Assembly (NCBI RefSeq): GCF_000002995.4
Contig: NW_025062476.1
Span: 7,181,001 to 7,245,000, forward strand
Reading direction: 5' to 3'
From: Brugia malayi
Lineage: Eukaryota > Nematoda > Chromadorea > Rhabditida > Onchocercidae
Length of the DNA: 64,000 bases
Shown here: one piece after another, positions 1-17,253 of the stretch
How the letters are laid out: each line of letters starts with the position of its first letter
Position numbering within the stretch: the stretch's first letter is position 1
Position numbers and translations under genes: made by a program
The notes under the pieces: generated by a model
What the model saw: only the letters and a program-made list of their open reading frames with translations
What the model was told of the DNA's origin: nothing
The model's database searches: none

Positions 1-163
1 TCATTATATTCTTAACTTTTTTTATTTTTACTTATTACTTCTTCTCTATTTCATCTCTGTCATTTAATTTTTATAATGGCATTTCATCTATTTTTTTTTT
101 GAAATTATTAAAAATTAATTCTAAAAAAAGGAAAGAGTTAAAAATAATAGTAATATACCATAG

Positions 164-1101
164 ATGATATTGATTTGTATATTGGTTCAATGGTTGAAGA
201 TCCAGTTATTGGTGGTTTAGTTGGTACAACATTAGCTTGTCTAATTGGTGATCAATTTAAAAGATTACGTGATGGTGACAGGTAATTTAAATTTTAACTT
301 CTTTATATATTTGGCAAAAAAAAGAAAGAATTGAAATTTAAGTTATTCAGCTTTAATTCAAATTTTTGTTTATTTTTATTTCAAAATTTTATTACATTCA
401 TAATTCTTATTTTTCCTTTTTATTTCTTCTCTTCCATCTTTAGCATTTTATCCTTCTTTTTTTTGTTTTATCTTTTAAAAACGAGAAATTAAGTTTGGAA
501 AATTTTAAATATTTAAAATTTTTTTTCTTTTTAATAATTGCATAATTAAAAATATGCATATTTAATTTTAGCAGAGCTATCGAATTATCTTCATTTTTTT
601 TTTCTCTCTCTCTCTCTCTTGTTTAGTTATTTAGGCTTTCCTTAGTTTTTTTCAATGTTTTTTCACTGAACTTCTTGGCCTCTTCCGCACTCTTTGTTAT
701 AATAACATTGTCGAAAATGTTTTATTTGTCATAAATCAAAGCCAATTGCTTTCGAATATTTTCTTTTTTTTTGTTTAAAATTTAATTATTTCAAAGCAAA
801 AATACAATTTTTGCATTATTTATCTGTCTTTTTTTCCTTAATATTTTTGATTTTTTTCTTATTTTTTTTTAATAATCAATTTTATTGTTTGGATAAATTT
901 TATAGGTTTTATTACGAGAACCCCGGCATTTTTACTTCAGCTCAATTAGCCGAACTTCGAAAGGTCACATTAGCTAGTATTATTTGCAATAACGGTGATC
1001 AATTTGGTAGCGTTTCACAGGATGCATTTTTAATACCACAAGGACGTTTGACGCAATGCTCAGCAATTTCACAAATTGATTTAACAAAATGGCGCGAATA
1101 A
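164..1101 (+). CDS. Animal haem peroxidase, C-terminal end (5' part outside window)
   Basis: The last two exons of an animal haem peroxidase (peroxidasin/thyroid-peroxidase superfamily), which uses hydrogen peroxide to oxidise substrates; nematode members act in cuticle cross-linking and extracellular matrix. Exon A is 164-281 and exon B is 906-1101, joined across a GT-AG intron in phase 2. The peptide shows the conserved end of the catalytic domain: DLYIGSMVEDPV, GGLVGTTLACLIGDQF, then the RLRDGDRFYYENPG block split by the intron, followed by a short Cys-containing tail ending KWRE before TAA. The haem ligands and catalytic Arg lie upstream of the window, so activity cannot be judged. An AATAAA polyadenylation signal lies at 1199-1204. 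The family assignment is clear; the exact member (peroxidasin-like, ShkT-peroxidase or MLT-7-like) cannot be told from this part. Confidence 0.9.
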
Positions 1102-4100
1102 ATTAGATAAAATTTAAATTTTAAATTGTAAGTGTAGCAAAAAAAAAAAAAATTAAAAAAAAAAAAGAGAAAAAAGCGAAGAAAAGAAAAGAAAAAAAAT
1201 AAAGAATGAAACAAATGATGCAGGGATAATAAACAAAAATGAAAATTAATTATAAAATTAGGAAATTTAACATTGTTAAAGGTTAAATTACCTTTTTTTG
1301 TTGTTTTCTTTTTTTTCCGCCTTTAGATTATTTTATATGATGTAAAGTGCCGAAATGCTTTTTTTTAAATTTTTAACAGTTTTTTTTGTGTGCACTTATT
1401 TCTGTCGTTTTCTTAATTAATTAAATTTTTTTTATTTTTTAATTTTATTTAATATAATGGTATAAGTAGCATATAGTAAGTGCAAATGTGTGTTTTGAAA
1501 GTTTACAACTTAAACCCATTTCAATTATTTTCTTTTTTTTCTTCATAAACGATTTTGACAATTAATTTGAGACATAATTTAAGTGAAACAAAAAATTTAA
1601 GTTAGTCGTCTTTTTGATTTTTAATTAAAGCTCACTTAAATTGTATATGATCCTTTTTTTTTATTTCATAATGATTAATAGTAATAAAACTAATTAATCC
1701 ATCATTGAAATGAATTAAGCTTAAAAATTAATGAAAAAAAGAAAAATTTTTAGATGTAAATTTATAATTTCAAAAAATAAAAAACGAATAATCATAGAAG
1801 AATAAATAGTGAACAATAAATAATTCATATGCTTTAAAATTAAAATTATACATCGAAAACGATGAAAAATGAAACTAAAGCAACAATAATGATTAGATTA
1901 TCGTTGACTCTTTTGTAATTTTGTAATTTTTCCATGATAATTTTCAAAATTCGCTTAAATTCACTTTGAAATTATTCAAATAAATTTTTGAGTTTTGAAG
2001 ATTATTAATAAATTATTACTTACCTTTTTTCTTTTCTCTTTCTTTTTTTTGTGAACAAATTTTAGATGAAACTTTCACTTTTGAAAGATGAAAGTTTCAG
2101 AGACCTTAATTAATACATTCATCTTATGCTGCTATCATAAATGACTATTTGTTTAGTTAAATGTTTCATTAATTATAAATTCAAATGAATTAACATTTCT
2201 CAAAGAGAAGGACTGTATAACTGTCATCATTAATTTTACTCTAATCACAAGCTAATTATTCAATAATAATTCAATTATTTATTCATTTGGAAAATTCCTT
2301 TTTTTATAATAACCACAAATGAATAGTATTACAATAAAATAAACAAAATAAAAATAATAAAATAACATTTGATTAATTTAATTAGCTTCATTTTTCATTG
2401 TACATACTCAATATGTATTACATTTATGTGAAATGAATGAATTATATCTAAATTGCGATAAATTAAAATTGGTGCATATTTAATTAATTAGTAAGTAGTA
2501 TTTTTAAATGTTGTTGAAATAATTTTATTATAGACGAATATTCGAAACATTTGTATTTTACGGTTCTTTTTTTCATTCATCCTCATCCTTTTTTTCTTTT
2601 TTATTTCCTTTTAATAGACGTATTATATTTTATAATTATAAGTTTTGTACAATTGTGACAAACTATAAATTCGGGCAAATTATATTTGATACTCATTCAT
2701 TGTACCAATTTTCATTTTTTTTTTTGTTTAAACTTCTCTGCTCATTAATTAAATATTTTAAGCATCAAAAAATGTAATTTTTTTTTTTATCATTTTACAA
2801 TTTTTTCAATCACTCAAAGTTATGCTCATCTTAACATTTTCAAAATAGTTCAATTTGATTTTTCGTTTGTAACAAATTAGCAAGTTCAGTGCTTTTTTCG
2901 CTTTTAAAATCTTGGGAAAAAATTTTTATATAAACAATTTTTTTAAGGTTAAGGATGCAATATTTGTAATATCAAATCAAGATTTAAAAAATTTTTCCAA
3001 ATCTTACAATTTTAATTTACTAATAATTATTATTTATCTCTTCTTGATTAGAAATTGAGATATATCGATTAGTTAATACTAAATAGTTTTAAAAAATTAA
3101 GCTAATTAACAGAGTTATGACAGATATGCTTGTTCAAATAGTATCATAAACTTTAATTATCAATAGGTTTTTATTTTTATGTCATTATTGAATTGCATTT
3201 GCAATATTCTTTCTTTTTTCAATTGAATAATATGTGATTATTTTAGCAGTAAGTTAAATTTATATTTACTTTAGTTGTAATAAATTTTAAAAAATGCTTG
3301 AATTTTATAATTAATGAATAAATTATGAAATTAATGTAATATACAGTGCTTTTTTATTTTTTCTTTGAACTTGTTTTTTTCGTTTTAATTTGTTTCATAT
3401 AATGCAAATGAGTATTTATGTTGAAAGGTAAATTGTATAATTTAACCAAATTTTCTCTTTTGCCTTTCTTTTCTACTAATTGGTTTCTCTCTCTCTCTTT
3501 CTCTCTGTCGCTTTCTTATCTTTTTATTGATATGTTTTATATTGTTTAAAAGAGTGAAAAAACAAATATGCAATTTTCGAAGTGTTTTTTTATTCATAAT
3601 AAATGTTAAGCTAAAATATACAAACATAATATTTAATTAGTGAAATATTAATTTAATTACTATATTAAATTTCTCTTTTTTTTGCATTTTTTTCTATAAT
3701 TTACGTTTTGTTGTGTTCAATGTGCAGTGAAATAGTAGTATTAAATAGTAGCAAAAATAATAAAAGCACATATAATCAAAAAGGGAAAGAAAAAAAGAAA
3801 TTTCAATTTTTTTAAAAGAAAATTTTATAGGAGGCAAAATTATTGGATGAAAAGATTTCTCAATAAAAAAATTTGTGTAAATTTTACAATAAAAATGTTT
3901 ATGAATGAATTCAAGAAGGTTGCTAAAGAAATAGAAAATATAGTCTATATGCAAAGTTATACTTTTATATTTATTTCAGAGTTGGTAATATAAGATTTTA
4001 TAGTCTAAATGTAAAATAAAATGAAATTTTAACCTTATATTAGCATTTCTCTTTTTTTTATGAAAAAGAAATGGTATATTGTAGGGTTTCTTCCTTCGTT

Positions 4101-4502
4101 GTCAAATATTTTCATAACTAATTATTCTTCTAATTTGTACTTTCACATATATGTGCGAGTTAACAGCAAACAATCAATAATAAAAATAATAATAACAGTG
4201 ACAATTATAATAAAAGTATGCAAACTATACTGTAATATATAATTTTTACACCTCTGTTTTTTATTAAAAATCAAAAAAGATTGTATCATTATATATGTTA
4301 AATCGAATAATGACATCATTTAACAAGTTACAAATGAAAATTACAGTAATTTAAATCCAAAATTGTCTCATTGCCTTATCTAAAAAAAGGAAAGAAAAAC
4401 CATGGAATAATTTTATTATCAAGTGCAATTCATCTTGTAAATTCTTATCATATCAGTAAGTTTATTTACCATATATTATTTGTATTGTCTCACAGAGAAT
4501 AA
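1102..4502. other. AT-rich intergenic DNA between converging genes
   Basis: This 3.4-kb stretch separates the 3' ends of the peroxidase (+) and INCENP (-) genes. It is very AT-rich with many short poly-A and poly-T runs and a small pyrimidine-rich tract near 3485-3510. I see no exon with matched splice sites on either strand; the short open frames are low-complexity translations of A/T runs. It contains the 3' untranslated regions of both neighbours. Confidence 0.6.
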
Positions 4503-9835
<5,333 letters not shown>

Positions 9836-10437
9836 CAATGCTATAATCGATCAAAATGAATGCAGCGTAATAAAAGTACAAAATGATATTTTGTTAAATA
9901 TATAATATATTTTTAAACGTTGAAAATTTGCATAATTTAAAATAAAATAAAAAAAGAAATTTGCAAACGAAAATAATGGAATGGTTGTTTTTAATGTAAA
10001 AAAAAAAATTGTGTTTTACACGGCACACATTATACATTGTTTACGTTTCTTTTTTTTCTTTTATGCGCACGTATATATGACAAATATTACAAGAATAATA
10101 GATTATTACAATTTTAATATAATAAATATTTTTTAAGCAATAATTTTTTGAGAATTTTTAAGTAGTCATATATGTAAAAAGTCAACAATTTATGTAAAAC
10201 TTTATCGGAAATAATTAACATTAAAATATGCAATACAAATTGGTTATAAAAAGGAAACAAGTAGGGACAGTTTACAGTAATATTATTAATTTATCAGAAG
10301 GATTGCTTATTTTTAGCGAATAATAAATTAAAAAACGGTGGTAATAATAATAATCATTAATAATACTACTAATAATAACAATAGCAATAATAATAATAAT
10401 AGTAATGACAATAATAATAGCATTAATAATAATATTA
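9836..10437. other. Short intergenic gap with AAT-type simple repeat
   Basis: Six hundred bases separate two minus-strand genes. The part next to the upstream gene (about 10340-10437) is an imperfect AAT/ATT simple repeat. No coding exon or RNA gene is visible. The spacing would allow either a separate promoter or a loose operon; the sequence does not decide. Confidence 0.5.
9841..9842 (-). other. Probable SL trans-splice acceptor of INCENP
   Basis: On the minus strand ATTATAG ends 5 nt before the INCENP start codon, with an in-frame stop just upstream of the site. A leader added here would leave a very short 5' UTR, which is typical of nematode trans-spliced mRNAs. This is inferred from sequence only. 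Confidence 0.5.
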
Positions 10438-10944
10438 TTATTGTGCTTTAACGATGTTTTGGTTTGTTGTACGAGTAATACATGGTTTAAGAATTATTCC
10501 TGATAAATTACTGGTAGTAGTAACATTAACAATTGTTGCATTAACTGGTAATATAATTAATTGTTGATTAAAATCTGGAATACATCCATAATGAATATAG
10601 GAATTCTCATCGATCTGTTGAATATCTTCAATTAATTCAAGATGACAATCACATGACATATTTTCATATACTAGTTGACAATTCGCAAATGGTAGCTCGC
10701 GTTGACGTCTTCTATTTAGCTGCTCCGTTGTACATTGATTCCATGTGCTCCATGATATTTGCTTGCAATTTGTTAGATTAAACAAATATTTTAATAGATC
10801 CATATAATAAATATGTGTATCACTTATATCTTCAAGTTTCTTTTTAATAACGGCTAAACGACGATACGGAATATAGCAAAATAGTATCGATGCAATAAGC
10901 ATTAAGAGTAAACCAATACAGCGTGAAATAAAAAATAAATTCAT
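10438..10944 (-). CDS. Intronless single-pass membrane protein with Cys-rich, TSP1-like ectodomain (hypothetical)
   Basis: I do not recognise the family. The open frame is 168 codons with no intron. Residues about 5-28 form one hydrophobic segment followed by YRR and a KKK stretch, so it is a signal anchor or an uncleaved signal peptide, probably leaving the C-terminus outside the cell. The ectodomain has about eight cysteines and several N-glycosylation sequons (NLT, NMS, NAT, NVT, NLS). Around residues 60-95 the order WSTWNQC, then RRRQR, then Cys-containing CDCH resembles the start of a thrombospondin type 1 repeat (W-x-x-W-x-x-C plus Arg ladder), but the full six-cysteine pattern is not convincing. 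Composition and length, with conserved-looking Cys spacing, argue for a real gene rather than a chance frame. Secreted or surface-exposed function is inference. Confidence 0.6.
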   Translation of the reverse strand: MNLFFISRCIGLLLMLIASILFCYIPYRRLAVIKKKLEDISDTHIYYMDLLKYLFNLTNCKQISWSTWNQCTTEQLNRRRQRELPFANCQLVYENMSCDCHLELIEDIQQIDENSYIHYGCIPDFNQQLIILPVNATIVNVTTTSNLSGIILKPCITRTTNQNIVKAQ

Positions 10945-12548
10945 CGAAGTGTATTTTTAAATGATTTTTAAGCAAAAATGATGTTATTATGTATGCGAAT
11001 CTTTTTTACTAGCTGATAAATTTGCATATTTCTGATAGGAATTAAATTACAATCATTTATTCATCATATTTATTATGTCCAGAAAGTAAATAAAAGCAGA
11101 AAATATTGCACTGAAATTTTTTTAGTGATTATTTGATAGCAATCATAAAGAATTATCGAGAAATTGTATTATCGGCAATTTTTGATTAATATTTCGTTAT
11201 TTTTATGCATTTGAAATATAGGACGGAAAGTATTTATTTACATCAATTTATGTTTATTTAGTTAGTGAAATTAGTTCATCCATAAAATTACCGTTCAGGT
11301 CAAAGAAAGACCATAACTTTGAAATCAGACGGGATGAAAAGGCTAGTATACAAATATAAGTATGTCCGTATAAAGAGAGCTTATTCGCAACCATTGAAAG
11401 ACATACACTTTACTTTTAAACAATATAAGCAATGATGACCACGGATGAATGAATCATTTATAAACAGTACATTCGTCAACATACTCAAACTGTGGGCAAA
11501 TAGATAGCTAAAAAATTAAAATACGAAAACAAAAACATTGATAAAGGATGAAAAAAGGACCGTGAAAACAATAACAGAGGATTAAAAGTCAGTAAAATAA
11601 GACAATACCGACTAATAAGCGTTATCTTTTATTACTGCTTGACGCACCGAGACCTCTTAAGAATTAGGCAAGTACATAATTGAATCAAGTAATCAGATAA
11701 TCAGAATATGAAATGAGAAACCACTTCTAGTTCCGTGTGGGATGATAATTAGGAATTTTTTCTTAACATGCAGAGGATCAAAACTAAAGATTCATTTCTG
11801 GATAGCACCTGAAGGAATGCTCCCATTTCAAATACAGTGATGATGCAAAAGAGCTTATATGAAGTGATAAGTAGGAATGGGTAATTCAATTTGTGACATG
11901 ATAAGTTCACTTTCTAGTGATTTGTAATCTACCGGTTATCTCGACATTAAGAATTCTTTCCCGGATAGCACCTAAAGCTTTACTATTTTTTTTTTATTTA
12001 CAACATTATTTATTTTCCATTAATTGGTCATATAGAAACCACCGATGATGGTAAAAACTACAAATACTATCTTGCTTTTATGAACATAAAAGGTTTACGG
12101 GAAAAACAAATCTGCTTATAAAAAAAAAAAAAAACAAAAAAATTTTTCAAGTGGTCTGCAAAAAGGAGCAACACTTACTTAGTCCTTGAAAAAACTGATA
12201 CGAAAGCTGCTAAAGTCTACTAATTAAATAAATTTCGTTATAAGAATTAAAAAAGCATAAAATGCATGCTTTTCAAAGGCATCATATTAAAAAGAGCTTT
12301 AGAAATAAACCTAAAACTATTGAATTTCAAACCACATTAAATGAAAGAAACATGTGTATAAAAATTTCTAGCAAATTTTACACATACTGAATGCTGTATT
12401 ACTGTTACTGATTTTAATTATATTGCTGTAACTACACCATTGCTAATGCAATAGGAGGCAGGTGAACATCCTAAATAAGAAATTTCATTAAACTTTGAGA
12501 AATGGAGACCTAATTCTAACATTACCGAATGCTGTCACTTCACTATAT
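10945..12548. other. Intergenic DNA with a partly duplicated motif
   Basis: No exon with acceptable splice sites is seen on either strand. Base composition is visibly less AT-rich than the DNA to the left. A short pair of related segments occurs here: GTGATAAGTAGGAAT-like sequence followed by GGATAGCACCT, at about 11741-11812 and 11868-11977. The right part holds the 3' UTR of the FAF1 gene. Confidence 0.5.
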
Positions 12549-15500
12549 TCATTTCTCGTCCACAGTGATCTGCTCACGAACCGGCCATTTAATGTCAGCT
12601 AATGAACGGTTGAGATCATATGATTCTACCTGCAAATGATAGATTCATTCCATGAAAACAAATTTATGGAAACATCATCATAATTTGAAGTCAAAGAAAA
12701 TAAGTTTACAAGAAAGTAGTACGTCACGTAAAAACGGATTAAACATGAATTGTAAAGGCTTCAGAACATTGAAATATTGCACCAGCATTCTATTTCATCA
12801 AACTTTTAACTTCAACCAAAAAGTATAAAAAGAGAAGATTTTTCTAACAATATACCACATTTTTCATTGGCACATCTGAGGTCCAAATTCGATGTGTATC
12901 TAAACTATATCCTTTTGATTCAACAAAGATCGTTACATTACGAAGCGGTTCGCTCATGCGAAATCTGAAATAACATTCGTTAAAGGTACTAATTGCGTTA
13001 AAAAGATAGGGATTGTTACATATGACCAATCAACTGGAGTCAACCTATAACATGATAAAACTATAGGACATGTTCTTACTGCATCCCACTCTCCATCTTA
13101 GGAGCCTTTAATCTTTTCAGACATAAAATGTGTGGTTTATACAATGAATGTTCTCAGTATAGTAAAGTTTATTTTCGGAAATTTTTGCCTTCGCAACTGC
13201 ATTTTTCCATCCGGGAAACGAACTCGCACAACTGCAATATTTGTTTCATCTGCTGCCGGTTCCATTGGCAAACTTGCTGCTAATTCTTCCAAACGCTTTG
13301 TCTTGTCTTGTTCTTCTTTTGCTCGACGTTCTTCTTCAGCCCTACAATTTATCTTCATTTCAGTGCACCATTATTGACAGGAACAACATTTAAAAAACAG
13401 TGACATTAAATTTATTTCAATGTCTTTAACGAGAACAAATGAAACAACTTACTTCCGCTCATTTTTTTCACGTTCAAGTCTTTCCTGACGAGCTCTATCC
13501 TGTGCTAGCGACTGTTCATATTCTCTTGCTTGCTCCTCTCGTATTTTTTCCCTTAAAACAAAAATCAGATCCCTTTATAGAACATTAATTAGTGGTTATT
13601 TTAACGATCTTTATTCCATCGTCTTGTTTCAATTGCATAGGAAAAATTACATGTATATATACATGAGAAGAAGAGTGCTTCACCTTTCAAAGCGTTCTCT
13701 TTCTTCAGCAGCTTCAGCAGTTTTGATACGTTGATACTCCTCCAATCCTTCCATCAGTTTGTTCACTACTTGTTCCGGTCCATCGCACCCTACCAAGCAA
13801 ATATATCTTTATACTCCAAATTATTGAAATTTCAAGGATATGAATGACTGAAGGACATTTATAAACTATGACATTTAAAGCATGTGACTTACCCCAAGCG
13901 ACACTTATTGGTAAGATGACACTTTTTTCCTTGATAATAACCACTAGCAAGGGGAATCGTTCATCAGAAAATCTGAATAAAATATTTCACTTTATAACTA
14001 ATTTATCCGTTTAAATTCAACCAGAGTCCATTTCAGCTAGAACTTATGATATCGTTTTAAATTTTCTCAACATTCAGGGCTATAATATCATGACAAGCTT
14101 AAAGCAAAGGCCAAATTGAACTTTTCCAGCGTTTGTCTTATGTCGCGGACGTTCAACACATCGATCCACTCAAACAATTTAAGCCTATTCTCCTTTTGTG
14201 TGATATCCCAAGGCCACGTTATAAACTGCCCTTTGAGAAGCGATGAAACCAATCCCGAACAAAGTACCTGAAAATAATACCCCATGAAATTCCACAGCAT
14301 GAAATGACAAATGGAACAACTTTTCAGGAATCCAAAGCAAGCATGAGTAATCTGTTCAAGGAATAATATATTTTATGTCACAAAAAATGAGATATGAAAA
14401 TGCACAGAACAATGGAAAGCACTTTTTTTATTAGAAATTTTTGTTAAAATGAACAACAAAAAAAAAAAAATAATAATAATAATAAAAATAAATAAAATAA
14501 AAAAGAACATTTTTCGCGAAAATGTTGCACGCAACGGCACGATCATTATGTAGATAAACGGCAAGTGGTCGACGCTCTGCAACTGGCCGCCCTGGTGCCT
14601 CCAGTGCTTCACGTAAAGCATCTTGCAAAGGACCAGAATAGAAAGGTGGGTGATTTCCACCGTACCTGTATATGCATTCATCAAGCATGAGTTCAGTTTC
14701 AGAAAAAATATTACATTAAATTTAGTTTACCTAATTCTGAAATCTATGATTTGCATTCTGCACTTTTTTAATGGTCATATCATATTGTAAGTACCACACT
14801 TCGCCAAACTCATCAACGCTGAATCTAGCAAATCTTATCTGTGTGATAAATTAAAAATATAAAAAATAAGTGCATAATAAACATAGTAACCAATTATTTC
14901 TGCATGTAATGCGATCTCATCTACATACCGCATGCAGACAGGAAGACTTTAACTTTATCGGTTAATCACTTCTTACAGCAGCAAAATTTATAATGAAGCA
15001 AATTACAGGGTATTAGTTAAAATGATAAAAACTTACCTAGCCTCAAAAACAGTTACAAAGTTATGCAACGCTTCATCAACGGAGGTGAAGTCAGAAGGCA
15101 CTAATGGCACACGATCATCATGAAACGATGGCTTCTGAAAACAATTTTGCACTCATGAGTACAATAACTTCATGTCCAATAATAAATCTCTAATAATTCA
15201 CCTTAACTATGTAAGTTAAATCTCTTAAAGGTTAATAAAATGTTCATGTAAGCTTGATATAGCTATTTCCAGCTAGTAGCTTAAATTTCCATAAATTCTA
15301 AACCCTTAACCGGACAGTTTTTGGCAATAATAAGTATGACTGAATACCTACCCTTGTTCACTATTTACGCATTAGTAAAAATATATCCAAATTACTAATC
15401 ATATCTCGCAAGTTGAAATAAACAAAGATTTAACAACTCGTTTGAAATAATTATAAATTACCCCATCTTCTTCATTCGATTGTCCAAAAGAAGCAGCATC

Positions 15501-16752
15501 GTGATAAGCATCATCATCCTCATTAGCATCATTATCAGTAGAATCACTATTCTCTGCATCAACAAGAAATCTGCGCATGGTAGCAGTAGGCCAAACATCA
15601 TGCTGCGCTTCATCAGTTAGACGTGAACGTGATCGCGTGACGCGAGAACTAGTGCCACTACCCGAAGATGACGCTGTTAGTAAGACTCGATGTTGTGAAG
15701 ATTCCATGGCTTTTGAGTCTGCATATAGATATAAGTGAATACTTCTAAGTAAACCACTCAGTTGTTTAGTTTTCTGTTTTGTAATAGAGACCTGATAACA
15801 GTAACTGAAAAAGTATACTGTAACAATGACAACAACTTCCAAATCGTACGAACATTTAATGCATTTGCTTTACGCGCATAAGCATAAATCGCTAGAAAAA
15901 ACGCAACTGCCTTTTTTCAACTATGATTACCAGCGATACTAGTACTAACGAAATTAAGACGTCATAGGTTCAACTTAGTTATTATTCCAAAAATAAATAA
16001 ATAAAACCATTGTTATGAGGAGAAATTTGGTTTCTGCTTGATTTTTCTACTGACCCGCCAGCTATCAAACGTCCAAAACGAAAATCAGAATCTTCATCTT
16101 CATTATCCATTGCGCTATTTCTCGATCTATAAAATGCAGCTAAATTCAACAGTAAATTCTTACTAGATGATACTTTACCATTTTCAATCTACTTTGGACG
16201 AATAGTGCTACATACCATTCTCTGATCAGATCAAGTATAAAAAAAGTGATTTCCGAAAAATCACAGCAAATAACATGATACTACGGATAGTGAACAAACT
16301 TGCACGAAATTGTATATTAATACATATCAAGACCAATAAGTAACCTTACCGATCCTCAGGTTCTGTGATCCCTGCTTGTCGTAAGCTCTGGTTGTGATGT
16401 TCCACTATAAATGAATTATCAACTTCCATTTGATCTACATCATCACTATTACTACATAGTTGTGTTTCTATAGCCCTTGGCAAGTCCCAATTCAATGATG
16501 CCAGTGTTGCTAATGCCATTTGTTCATCTTGGATATTTGTGACTTCCTGAAATAGCTATTCCAATTCAAAATTCCATGAAATAAATTAAGTGACATAATA
16601 ATATAACTTAACAGACATAATAATAATTATTATTGTTATCACTGTTATTATTATAACTATAATGATAAAAAATATTAGTTATAATCAAAACTGACCTGAA
16701 ACTGACGCAGCATATTAGCTTGGTCGTTACTGAGTACATCAAAATCGTCCAT
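12549..16752 (-). CDS. ubxn-3: FAF1 / UBXN-3, UBA-UAS-UBX cofactor of Cdc48/p97
   Basis: FAF1 recruits ubiquitylated clients to the p97/CDC-48 segregase; the worm ortholog UBXN-3 helps extract CDT-1 and the CMG helicase from chromatin. Exons (complement): 16696-16752, 16350-16546, 16055-16126, 15462-15744, 15037-15134, 14509-14665, 14122-14267, 13893-13972, 13684-13789, 13453-13551, 13189-13341, 12856-12964, 12549-12629. Exons 1-2 encode a UBA domain (LRQFQEVTNIQDEQMALATL). An acidic Ser/Asp-rich linker follows; the two UBL domains of human FAF1 are not visible. The UAS domain has RYGGNHPPFYSGPL and FITWPWD, then a charged coiled coil and a UBX domain with RRFRMSEPL and IKWPVREQITV. Donor 13188-13187 is GC: the alternative upstream GT would delete the conserved RRF. 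The join between exons 3 and 4 is uncertain (acceptor at 15745 fits phase; a better-looking acceptor at 15719 does not with this donor). Confidence 0.9.
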
Positions 16753-16765
16753 TACTCCCTTAAAA

Positions 16766-16767
16766 CT
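16766..16767 (-). other. Probable SL trans-splice acceptor of FAF1
   Basis: On the minus strand a TTTTATTGCAG acceptor ends 14 nt before the FAF1 start codon, with no matching upstream coding exon. It fits a spliced-leader acceptor. Inferred from sequence only. Confidence 0.5.
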
Positions 16768-17206
16768 GCAATAAAAACTGAACCATAAACCTAATATCTG
16801 CAGAAGAAAAAAAACAAACCAATAAACAGCAAAATCAATAAAAAAAATAAACAACGTAAGACAGCCAATTCGAATATATCATTGGGAAATACATGCAAAT
16901 TTTAGCATAAATTAATTTCCTCCAAGAATATTTACACAATTTAGATAAGCCAATTAATATTAAATTTAATAACAAGTACCTATCTATATATTCAATTAGA
17001 AGTAAATAAATACTAAAATAATTTCAAAAAAGTATGATATGAAAGAATGTAGAATGAATAAACGAAGTAATGGTGAACTGTACATTAATGCTCTGCTGTG
17101 AGTTTACATTTGGTAATGGATAACAGTTATTACTACTGATAATAAGAGAATTATTGTTCACTTTTCTGCTACTACCTAACATTCAAAATGAGTTATATTG
17201 AAAGAG

Positions 17207-17208
<2 letters not shown>

Positions 17209-17251
<43 letters not shown>
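17209..17251. repeat. (AT)n microsatellite
   Basis: A perfect run of about 21 AT units in the FAF1-RCC1 intergenic region. It translates to the artefactual Tyr-Ile repeat in one forward frame. Confidence 0.95.

Positions 17252-17253
<2 letters not shown>

Noticed and set aside
14373..14684. Phe/Ile-rich minus-strand frame ending in a hydrophobic tail
   Set aside because: One frame is a shadow of the FAF1 UAS exon, and the hydrophobic tail is a translated poly-A/AAT stretch in the intron.
15399..15842. 147-codon minus-strand frame taken as one gene
   Set aside because: Its central part is FAF1 exon 15462-15744; the ends are intron sequence read through.
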